From Begonia masoniana (taxonomy: Eukaryota > Streptophyta > Magnoliopsida > Cucurbitales > Begoniaceae), in assembly GCA_022432975.1 (NCBI GenBank), contig CM039503.1, forward strand, positions 42,018,869-42,082,868: a stretch of DNA of 64,000 nt. Direction: 5' to 3'. The notes under the pieces were generated by a model. The model made no database searches and was not told where the DNA came from. It was given only the letters and a program-made list of their open reading frames with translations. Positions 51,769 through 61,052 of this stretch are shown piece by piece (the stretch's first letter is position 1; the number at the start of each line of letters is the position of its first letter). A program made the position numbers and the translations under genes.

Positions 51769-53918
51769 TCATACATTCCTGCCTCTACCGTGCGTCCTGT
51801 CTAATGTGTGAAAACTCATAAATGTTTCTTGCAAAGCAAAAGCAGAAGTAGCGCCTGAAGTGGATCTTCTATTAGGATAAATGCGACTACTATGCCCCTG
51901 ACGCCGACATATACTACACGACATCGTTGAGTTCTTCCTAGTAATTGTTGAACTTGGCGGTTCATCAATATCTCGCACTCTTTTCTTCTTTCGCCTATCA
52001 GGTTGGCATTTTCTTATGGGTGGAAGGATTTATTTCATATTTTGTATGGGCGGCTACATGTGTTCGCCGCTAAGGGGATTAATGAAGTTTGAGTACATAT
52101 GTAGATAAGTTCCCCGGTGATAGTATTGATGAATGTAACTTTCCTGTGATAGTCTCATGAAATGAATGCAGGGAATAGAATGGACACACGGAATTCCAGT
52201 AAGCTCCTATCTATAATAATTGCACATACATTCATGTCAACAACATATTGTTCGTTGTTGTTGCTGACCTCAAATCGTGCAGCTCCTGCAAACATAACAC
52301 TCTAATTTCGAGCTGCATGTTTTAGCTTTATAAGCTTTTTTTTTTATCTTGGGACACAAGAGGTCTGTTGACGATACCAACTTCTTATATTTTTAGATAA
52401 TTCTAGTCATTAAACACTTTCGAATCATCTCGAACATGGTCAGAATCAATTTGTCCCTGATAGGTAATAGAACTGCATTGAATGACTCACATAAATGGTT
52501 TAATCTCAGTTTACACTTGGAAATAGAAGAAAATGCATGACTAACCTAATATCTAGGGTTTGTATCTCGAAGATAAACGTGGGCATCTGGGTTAATCTGA
52601 TGTAAATTCCTCATTTCTCTCTCGAAATGAAAAGTTGTGGTTACCCTCGCCACATTCCACATTGCATCTCTATATACTCTACCCGAAATTGGTTTTTAAA
52701 ATTTATGTACATATGTCAAAGGCAATAGTGATGTTTCGCTGACGGTAATCCTTCATGCATAGTAGGCAACAACCCCTGATATTTGAAAGAACAATAGAGT
52801 CAACATAAAATAATATAACTACCATAACACCCCAATATTTGAAGAACAATCAAAAATGCATTCTACCTTTTGTCGATCCGAAATAAATGTTCATCTATAT
52901 CTCTATTGAGTATTTAGTTCTTCTTTTAATAATTTCAAAAATTACGTCTATGAGTCTATACACTTTGATTCTACATTGGCAACATCAACGAGATAATTTA
53001 ATCGTTATCATCAATGCTAACGGTTGTCAATAATTGATCGGGACAGGAGCCCTTTAGATAACAACCATCTAAACATATAATAGGTATACCACACTGCAGC
53101 AAACATGTATTGCAAGCAGCCATACACATATACATTCTTTCAAATACACATAATTCATTATCAACAGAGCCAACCAAGTAAGTCTGTAGGGCCAATGTGC
53201 TATCCGAATTTGATCTACGAATTTCTTATGTGTACGACCACAATAGCTTGTATTGTTCGTTGTCCTTCCCTTCATTAAGTTTTCGAGTTTCGCTTCTTGC
53301 TCTTCTGGCAAGACTTGGTATAATGTTGAGATTCAAATCATTCCTCACTGTCTCGATAATTGATGAAATTTTCCAAGTATGTTGACTTTTGAACCTATCG
53401 AAATAATGATTTTCCACTCATTTTGTAGTAGCATGACGATTCTCAATTTTTCTTGAACAGTTGTGATAATTGTTGAAACTTTTTATTTGAAACGTATACT
53501 TATTTTGCATCTTCGAACTGTGCAGTCGCTAATCACATCCGTTTTCACACATTGCAGTCAGTCGTCGAGATTCACTTTTAATGAATTTTATCTCATAACC
53601 ATTATTCAAAGCATATTCTACTATTTATTCTCTAATTGGTTTTAAAGAACTATATTTTTTTTCTATATAAAATCTCATCGAAATTTCTTCCCTTACCGGT
53701 ATGCTTTCCACTTCATCATCCTTCAAGTCGACTGATATTCGAAGCTCATCGTCTAGAGTTTTCAACATCGATTGCACATCTATGTCTTCATTACCTTCAA
53801 GGTGATTGAATGCTCAAAGATCACCATTTATGGGTGTGGAGTACGAATACTAGTCCATATTGGCATTACAAGTTGCTGTCTCGTCTAAATCAACCGATCT
53901 ACTCAAATCAGAATTCAT
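51769..53918 (-). pseudogene. MULE (MuDR) transposase, near full length but broken
   Basis: Read leftward from an ATG at 53918, there is an acidic N-terminal part. Next comes the Mutator DNA-binding domain (EYALNNGYEIKFIKSESRRL, then HNCSRKIENRHATTK near 53430, then HTWKISSIIETVRNDLNL). The MULE catalytic domain follows, with IICLDGCYLKGSCPDQLLTT at about 53060. A damaged middle leads to RDAMWNVARVTTTFHFERE and KCKLRLNHLCESFNAV near 52500. A SWIM-type region (LTGIPCVHSIPCIHF) lies near 52170. A CCHC knuckle (CSICRRQGHSSRIYPN, last Cys changed to Tyr) comes near 51900. Multiple stops and frameshifts occur, for example at 53430, 53000 and 52570. The protein would have cut and joined DNA at the inverted repeats; it is dead here. 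Confidence 0.85.
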
Positions 53919-54154
53919 CAACATCACTAATATAAAGAAAATTCGTCAGAGCAAGAAAGAGTAGATGTTTGAGGGTTTTTTTTGCTAGTAGGGGGTGAGA
54001 ACAGGAGGTGTTTCCATATATAGTATTGGAGATCGGCCCCTTATTCCTGAGAATGGCCCCCCATTCTCAGACAAAATAATTGGGGGGGGGGGGGGGGTGC
54101 GTTTCAGGGCGACGACCCCCCGTTGTCAATCTTACCAGAAATTAAGGGTCAACA

Positions 54155-54392
54155 ACGGGAGGCCGATCCGGAGCGCTGACCTCCCCGAGAACCTTGAAGA
54201 GGGAGAGGCAAGGAATGAAGGGCCAATTCGGGGCGGTATCCTCTGACCTCGAATCACGTGTGGTGCACGTTGAACAGGGGGTTTCCACCCCCACATCAAC
54301 CCTCAAATCCAAAATGTCCAGTGTCACGTAAGCATTGGACACATCGGGGTGGCCGTTCAATTTAGATTAGCCCTCCGATCTCGGCGTAAATT
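54155..54392 (-). repeat. Right terminal inverted repeat of the MULE
   Basis: It is the reverse complement of the left arm with many substitutions. A 16-base G run (54082-54097) lies just inside it. The outer end is placed at 54392 by alignment to 50088. Confidence 0.8.
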
Positions 54393-54687
54393 AAGAATAA
54401 GAGTGATCGATTCTGTTAAAGTTTGATTTGTTACATTTTAGATATTTTAAGGTTTTTGGTATTCAAATTGGTTTTAACCCAATTACATATATTATTATGA
54501 TTGGATGAATGTCTATTTGCTTATGCTATGTTGATGATACAATTGAACGTAAATAATTTCTAATAATTTCTAATAATTTCAAAAACAATATTATTTTTTA
54601 TGAATAATACTCAGAATATGGTTGCGTCAACAGAAGAAGTTGACTTTGTGAAAGCGTTGACATTTATTGAATTAATAAGGGTATATA

Positions 54688-54695
54688 GCATATCC
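54688..54695. promoter_or_regulatory. P1BS (PHR1-binding) site GCATATCC
   Basis: It fits the P1BS consensus GNATATNC, bound by PHR1-type MYB factors during phosphate starvation. It lies 253 bp upstream of the PHT1 start and touches the TATA-like sequence. It is the only match I found in the 550 bp upstream. Binding is inference from the motif and the gene it precedes. Confidence 0.6.
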
Positions 54696-54793
54696 CATTT
54701 AGATGCTTAGCCTGAATAGCATTTATATACCCGCATGCTCGTTGCTGCTTCCCACCATCGATTCAACGCAGTCTCTTCCCCAAGGCGAAGCAG

Positions 54794-54795
<2 letters not shown>

Positions 54796-54824
<29 letters not shown>
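54796..54824 (+). repeat. CT dinucleotide repeat in the PHT1 leader
   Basis: This is a 29-nt TC/CT run. Pyrimidine-rich stretches are common in plant 5' leaders and can affect transcription, but no effect can be read from the sequence. Confidence 0.85.
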
Positions 54825-54825
<1 letters not shown>

Positions 54826-54947
54826 AACGCAATTTATCATGAGTTGTTGATGAGGGGATTCACTCTTGTTGTGTCTATGCAGGAGTAAGTTCTACGGTCG
54901 GACGAGGAAGGCACTTAAGTTGTTACTAGAGCTACATATATATAACA

Positions 54948-56531
54948 ATGCCGGAAAATCTAAGAGTGCTTAACGCGCTCGACGTAGCAAAGACCCAATG
55001 GTACCATTTCACTGCAATTATTATAGCTGGAATGGGATTCTTCACGGATGCCTACGATCTGTTTTGCATTTCCATAGTCTCCAAGTTGCTCGGCCGGATA
55101 TACTACTATTCGCCAGGCTCAGACAGACCCGGGTCTTTACCTCCTAACGTTGCAGCCGCCGTAAATGGCGTCGCTCTGTGTGGCACTCTATCCGGCCAGC
55201 TCTTCTTTGGGTGGCTCGGCGACAAGCTCGGTCGCAAAAAGGTGTATGGTATAACATTGATTCTCATGGTCATATGCTCCATTGGTTCCGGCCTCTCGTT
55301 CAGCAACCACCAAAAGAGTGTAATAACGACGCTTTGTTTCTTCCGGTTTTGGCTGGGCTTCGGCATCGGCGGTGACTACCCGCTTTCCGCAACTATTATG
55401 TCGGAGTATGCTAATAAGAAGACTCGAGGAGCTTTCATAGCCGCTGTCTTCGCCATGCAAGGATTCGGGATTTTGGGTGGTGGAATTGTGTCTTTGATCG
55501 TAGCTTCTGCGTTTAACAACCATTACCCAGCTCCTCCTTACCAGGTAGATCCAGTGGGCTCGACCGTGAGTCAAGCTGACTACGTCTGGCGCATTGTTCT
55601 CATGTTCGGCGCTATACCGGCGGTTCTCACTTACTACTGGCGCATGAAAATGCCCGAAACTGCGAGGTACACGGCTCTCGTGGCTAAGAACGCGAACCAA
55701 GCTGCGGCAGACATGTCTAAGGTTCTACAGGTTCAAATTGAAGCAGAAGAAATTGCATTAGAAAAAATAGTTCAAAAGCCGAAGAACAATTTCGGTTTGT
55801 TCTCTAGACAGTTTGCCAGACGACATGGGCTTCACCTGTTAGGGACGACGTCAACTTGGTTTCTGTTGGACATTGCCTTTTACAGCCAGAATCTTTTCCA
55901 GAAGGATATTTTCAGCGCCATCGGATGGATTCCGCAGGCTAAAACCATGAGTGCCCTTGAGGAGTGTTTCAAAATCGCCAGAGCTCAAACTTTCATAGCC
56001 CTTTGTGGAACTGTACCTGGGTATTGGTTTACCGTGGCTTTCATCGATTACGTCGGAAGATTCGCCATCCAAATGATGGGTTTTATAATGATGACTGTTT
56101 TCATGTTTGCTCTGGCAATTCCTTACCATCACTGGACCTTAAGGCCCAACAGAATAGGATTCCTCATCATGTACGGTCTCACCTTCTTCTTCGCCAACTT
56201 CGGACCCAACGCCACCACCTTCATCGTCCCGGCAGAGATTTTCCCGGCAAGGCTGAGGTCAACTTGCCATGGAATCTCTGCCGCTGCCGGAAAAGCCGGC
56301 GCAATTATCGGTGCATTCGGGTTCTTGTACGCAGCTCAGAATCAAGACCCAACAAAGACAGATCCAGGCTATCCAGCTGGTATTGGAGTTAGAAATTCTC
56401 TGTTTGCTCTAGGTTGTATTAACGTTTTGGGTGCCATTTTGACCTTGCTGGTGCCGGAGCCAAAGGGGAAGTCTCTTGAGGAGTTGAGCGGAGAGACCGG
56501 AGATGATGGCGATAATCATGAGACCGTCTGA
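54948..56531 (+). CDS. PHT1: Inorganic phosphate:H+ symporter, PHT1 family
   Basis: This is a 527-residue, single-exon gene of normal PHT1 length. PHT1 proteins import phosphate with protons across the plasma membrane, mainly in roots. The family signature [13 protein letters not shown] is at residues 141-153. Acidic residues of the transport path are in place (Asp34 and Asp37 in FFTDAYDLF, Asp143, Asp308 in [12 protein letters not shown]), as are Asn421 and Lys449. The pattern fits 12 membrane helices in two halves with a hydrophilic loop at about 233-300. The loop motif [14 protein letters not shown] (88-101) is the major-facilitator signature. The short acidic tail ([11 protein letters not shown]...) is typical. 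The start is chosen because [20 protein letters not shown] matches the family N-terminus. No damage is seen. Which PHT1 member it is cannot be settled; it looks closer to the general root type than to mycorrhiza-specific PT4. Confidence 0.97.
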   Translation: MPENLRVLNALDVAKTQWYHFTAIIIAGMGFFTDAYDLFCISIVSKLLGRIYYYSPGSDRPGSLPPNVAAAVNGVALCGTLSGQLFFGWLGDKLGRKKVYGITLILMVICSIGSGLSFSNHQKSVITTLCFFRFWLGFGIGGDYPLSATIMSEYANKKTRGAFIAAVFAMQGFGILGGGIVSLIVASAFNNHYPAPPYQVDPVGSTVSQADYVWRIVLMFGAIPAVLTYYWRMKMPETARYTALVAKNANQAAADMSKVLQVQIEAEEIALEKIVQKPKNNFGLFSRQFARRHGLHLLGTTSTWFLLDIAFYSQNLFQKDIFSAIGWIPQAKTMSALEECFKIARAQTFIALCGTVPGYWFTVAFIDYVGRFAIQMMGFIMMTVFMFALAIPYHHWTLRPNRIGFLIMYGLTFFFANFGPNATTFIVPAEIFPARLRSTCHGISAAAGKAGAIIGAFGFLYAAQNQDPTKTDPGYPAGIGVRNSLFALGCINVLGAILTLLVPEPKGKSLEELSGETGDDGDNHETV

Positions 56532-56720
56532 TCAGTTCGATAGTGAATTTTGTGATTGGTTCATGGGATACTGTTTGTGTGCTTAGGATTAGTTCTTTTC
56601 AATTCATGTTCATGATTCATTTTATGGATTCCATAGTAGCTCAATCCCAATTTCTGACGAATCTGCCTTTTTATTATTTGGAAACTTGACATTGACCAAA
56701 CCCAATAAAAGTGGATAATG
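56532..56720 (+). terminator. 3' untranslated region with poly(A) signal
   Basis: AATAAA at 56704-56709 lies 173 nt after the stop codon, which ends at 56531. The intervening sequence is AT-rich and non-coding. The cleavage site is not visible. Confidence 0.6.
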
Positions 56721-58304
56721 CAATTTGTAGCATCACTGTGCACACCTATCATTGTTGTAGTAGAAAAATAATAACACGCTGTAATTTCACATAGCATATT
56801 ATTGTATTACAGTATGTCACGTTTTAATCAAGTAGGCCATCTTGTTTGATCCATTCACTTGTATGAGAAGTGATAGTTAATGAAAAGGAAAGTTTGATAA
56901 CTACTTGTTCTGACCTAACGGTCCTCTATCTACAAGCCAAATCGGATGTACCAAAGACTACGATTAAAAACAATACACTTGTTATTTATTAAAATAACGA
57001 TGGAGACAAACGTTATGTGAACTGTGAAGGTCTTTTTAAGAAAATAATAATTAAATAAATAACATTAACTGCCATGTTGTCAACTAAGCAAATAGCTTCA
57101 TAAATATTCAAAGAACGTGAAGGGAAACTATCCATAGAATCCAATCATTACATCTCAAACTTTGACTTTTCACTTGCATTTTTTACTCGGTTGCCAACTG
57201 TGTATATATATATATAAAAGTTGTCCACTTTGGATCGCAATTATTCAGAATTTATTTTACAGATGTAGGACATTCTAAACTAAATTACAAGAAAATGATC
57301 AAACCCAAAATGTTAGTGGGCCTATGTTGTGCAGGGTTGATCAATTAATCTTCATCTCGTGACCTGTTCATGAAAATTTAGAAAAAATAAAATTTTATAA
57401 AGTATAGTAAAAATCATAATTAAAAAAAATCAAAATCATATCTAATCATGTACTAAAAACCTACATAAGTAGTCCTCACAACCATCGCTCTATTTTTCAA
57501 CATTGATCTGTTGGTTTTTAGGTTCCCTCACATAACAAAATTACTGGTGTTCATCAAACCGATAACATGCGAAACTATGTATCATAAAAAATAATTAATC
57601 ATGAGCATAAATGTATTGCTGTTATATATTAATAATTATAAGTATTAAAAATCTTATTTTTATTTTAGATATAATCTAAAGAATTAATAAAAATACCTTT
57701 GTACTTAGCTTCACACAAGTTCAAGAATAGGGAGATTTGATAATGATCTTCTTTATCTTTAAAACCTTCAATTTTCTCCATCAATCCTCATTACCTTGAA
57801 TCAGTACGTGTGGGTTGATGAATGTAGCAAGATCACACTCAAAATAGAATATATTGTATTTTCTACACATGAGACGATTTATTTGAATTTAGAGAGTCGT
57901 TCTCTAAAATCAACACGGAAGTCTCACGGATTTGCTCTCCAAGGTTGATTTTTCAACCTCAGAGTTTTTCAATTTTATTATATAATGAAGTTGTAATTTC
58001 TAATTTTAAAGATGAAATTAAACGTAACAGTTATCATAACTTTTTGAGAACAACAGTTACACAATTTTATCTTCCATATAAAATTCAAATTTCATTTCGT
58101 AGCGGTTATCATAAAATTTAAAAAAAAAAAGTTACCAAATCTATGTCCCATTTAAGTTGAATTTTGATTTCGTAACAATAATTGATATATTCAATATAAA
58201 ACAAACTTGTTGGTGTGGTGTGGTGGGGAGTGTCCCTATTACGGTTGGTTTCTTGTTGGTGTGGTGTATCTCGTGCAAATCCACTTCTATTAGTCATGGC
58301 CAAG
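56721..58304. other. AT-rich intergenic DNA
   Basis: No gene, RNA gene or recognisable mobile element is seen. A short TA repeat lies near 57201-57217, and TGGTGTGGTGTGG occurs near 58211. The stretch ends at the A-family LTR (58305). Confidence 0.5.
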
Positions 58305-58984
58305 TGTAATACCCGGTAATTTTGCCATGTAAATATTCCTTGTGTTATTAGACGGAATTAATAGGAATATTTATACAATGTATGTTTTATGAGTTTACCG
58401 ATGGATTCATTGAATGGGGGTAATTCGTAAAACCGGTTGGTGGGACTAAATAGTAATTTAGTTAAAAACTAATAGTTAGAAATGCATTGAGGGGTATGTT
58501 AGGAAGGAATTAAGGTTCGTGAGGGATAGCCTATGGTTGCTTGACACTTGGCAACTTGTTGAAGAAGCCATGTTCTTCTTCTCTTTCCTCCTACGTGAAA
58601 CCCTCATTTCTCCTCTGCTTCTTTCCACTCCCCTCTGTTTTCTCTCTTCCAGACGACAAACGCCCCTCGAAGCTCCTTTGATCTCCTCAGTTTTCTTCTG
58701 TTTCTCTGCCTAAGGTAAACATTTGCTAAAGCTAACGAGTTTGGATAAGTTAAAATGTGAGTTTTGTTGAAGTTTGAGGTTTACGATAATTTGGAGAGAA
58801 CTCACTGTCTGTGCATGAAAACACGTTGGTTTGTGTTTCTAAAGGTTTGAATAGAGTTTGAAGCATATTCTACTAAGTTATTATTTAGTATTTGCAGCTT
58901 GTTAATTTCCCTTTTCGTGCACGTCATAGGTTCGTGCATTACCGTGGTTTTCACGAGCAAAGCTTGCTGCTTTTTGGACATCAG

Positions 58985-59027
58985 GTAAGTTCATACTCGT
59001 AGGTTGGCCCTTAAGGCCCTACATCAC
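58985..59027 (+). promoter_or_regulatory. GTAAGT plus GGCCCTACATCAC module (A LTR)
   Basis: CAG|GTAAGT (58982-58990) is followed by GGCCCTACATCAC at 59015-59027. This is the best-preserved copy of the pair in the A family. Confidence 0.5.
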
Positions 59028-60000
59028 GGAGACTCTAGGTTTTTACTTATGTCGGGAGGTTTCGGATAGATAAGTTGGAGTTATATTTTGAGTCCTCTGT
59101 TTTTCTCTTTAGGTTCTATTGTGCTATTTCTGTTGTCTGCTGTTTTAAAATCAAGCATTGTAAATGCTCATGCATACACGATTTTCCCGAAAGTTAATGC
59201 AAAATGTTTTCTGTACACAGTTTAAAGCTAAGAAAGATAAAATCTGAATGTAATGTATTGGTTAAGTGTGGGACGGAGACTGGTTTTCTGTACCGTATCT
59301 CTGTTAGTTCTTGATAGTGCACTTCTGTCACGCCTGTTTTGCTATAAGCCCCACTTATACCCCTCTGCAAGTGAAACGTAATGTACTGTACTGTCGCCGT
59401 ATTCTGAAAGTTCATGCATAGCATATGCATCACTACATTTTTATATGTTCTTACTGAGCTTTAGGCTCATAGTTGAACTCCCTGATGTAGGTACGGATCC
59501 CGTGGATGAGGACTTTGTACCTCAGACCGACAAATAGAAGGCTGGTGGTGCGAGCTTCGGGGTTGGTTGTGGTAGCTAGACATATTCCTGACCAGAGAGA
59601 ATGAGGTTTTAAAGTTTTGTGTTATGTTTTAAAAACATATGTGTGGTGAATTCTGGAAATGCATGCCAAGTTCTGTACTGCTTTTGAGATTTTAAAACGA
59701 TGTATGGCATCTGTATTGATGTTTAAAACCTCTGTATTTGACAGTTGTATTTATATATTTTTAAATATACTGGAACTACCTTGAGTTCTCTCTATTGGTC
59801 TGTGCATGGATGGTCTCTTGTTTTAGAGTTATCAATGCAGTTTAATTTCTTAAACTCCTGTGATATTTTCTGTTACGTCCGAAAATCATGTTCTGAATCA
59901 TTTTTTTGAATTTGAATCTTTTATGCCATCTGTTTTTATGCTCCCTGTTCGTATGTCTTCCTGTTAAAAGGTGTCAAATTTTGTCTGTAAAACTACATCT

Positions 60001-60430
60001 TCCGATCACATCCACCGCTCTTTAAAAATCACTTCTACCGCTGCCCGTTTAAAAATCACATCCACCGCTGCTTTTAAAATCACTTCTACCATTGGTCGTT
60101 TAAAAATCACATCCACCGCTGCTTTTAAAATCACTTCTACTTCTTCGGTTTATTTACATCTACTGCATTAGGATTCACATCTACCACTTCGGTTTATTTA
60201 CATCTACTGCCTTAGGATTCATATCCACCGCTCCGGTTTATTTACATCTACCTCCTATCGTCATTCATCTCACATCTTCCGATTACATCCACCGCTGCCT
60301 TTAAAGTTCATTTATGTCTGTAGTTCACTTCCACCGGTGAACAGTTCATTTCTGTCTGTAGTTCATTTCCACCGGTGAACAGTTCATTTATGTCTGTAGT
60401 TCACTTCTACTGGTGAATAGTTCATTCCTG
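60001..60430. repeat. Sub-repeats in the right-hand A LTR
   Basis: Units with ACATCCACCGCTGCTTTTAA are followed by units with TTCCACCGGTGAACAGTTCA. They are the reverse-complement equivalents of those at 27010-27360 and show more variation. Confidence 0.8.
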
Positions 60431-60895
60431 CCCAGTTTATTCACATCTTCCGCCTAACGTCATCCACCCACATCTTCCGCCTGACGTCATCTGCCTACTT
60501 CTTCTGCCCCGTTTTATTTACATCTTCCGCCCTATATCACCTGATTCTGTTATTCACTGTAACTTTCTCCCAGTATGTCTTTCAGTCTATATTCCTCGTT
60601 TATTTTCACTGCATGTATTTTATCACGTGTCCTCTGCATGTCCGTCGTCCATCCAGTCTTTTATTTAAATGTTCCAAGTATTCTGATTTCTTTCTGTAAT
60701 TCATTCTGCAGTCCAGTTTAACTGTTTTACCGTTTTGCTTTTAAATCCAAAGAAGGTTTTCTCTCTCTGTAAAGTTTTAAGGGTTTGTTTTTAAAGGTGC
60801 AGTCTGTTTGTTTACAAAAAAAAATAATCCCCGTTTTGAATGTCCCGGAGTGATGGCTCCTCGGACGCCGATTGAGTCGGGGGTCGTCACAGTTA

Positions 60896-60911
60896 TGGTA
60901 TCAGAGCCGCC
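60896..60911 (+). other. Primer-binding site, initiator tRNA-Met type
   Basis: TGGTATCAGAGCCGCC begins 4 bases after the LTR end, identical to the site in element A. Confidence 0.9.
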
Positions 60912-61052
60912 AAGTTTTAAAAGCGGTTCTGGAGAAATGTCTGACTACACAACCCGCCATGTGAGATCGCTCCACCAACTGTAAGTGTTTCAGTTCGCGT
61001 AAAAGTTTCTGTTTATTAAATTTAGTTATTTCGTTTATAGGGTTTCTTTGAA

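Larger units (their letters stand above)
50088..54392 (-). mobile_element. MuDR-like MULE with ~235-bp terminal inverted repeats
   Basis: The ends AATTTACTCCGTGATCG (50088) and, reverse-complemented, AATTTACGCCGAGATCG (54392) begin diverged inverted repeats of about 235 bp. Inside are a decayed MULE transposase on the minus strand and a convergent plus-strand open frame. This is the layout of MuDR, where two genes face each other between long inverted repeats. The 9-bp TSD typical of MULEs is no longer visible. Confidence 0.8.
54393..54947 (+). promoter_or_regulatory. Promoter and 5' leader of the phosphate transporter gene
   Basis: This AT-rich stretch follows the MULE. It holds a TATA-like TATATA (54682-54687), a P1BS site directly after it, and a CT microsatellite in the presumed leader (54796-54824). 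A 5' leader intron is possible between CAG|GTTCTC (54794) and TATGCAG|G (about 54882), but the donor is weak. Confidence 0.5.
58305..60891 (+). mobile_element. 5' LTR of the right-hand A-family element
   Basis: This 2587-bp LTR starts TGTAATACCCGG and ends GGGGTCGTCACA. It contains the GTAAGT/GGCCCTACATCAC module at 58985-59027, sub-repeats at 60001-60430, and TGACGTCA at 60482-60489 with a decayed copy just before it. Promoter and poly(A) positions cannot be fixed. Confidence 0.9.

Noticed and set aside
54948..56392. Antisense and shifted frames within the phosphate transporter gene
   Set aside because: They are shadows of the well-supported PHT1 frame.
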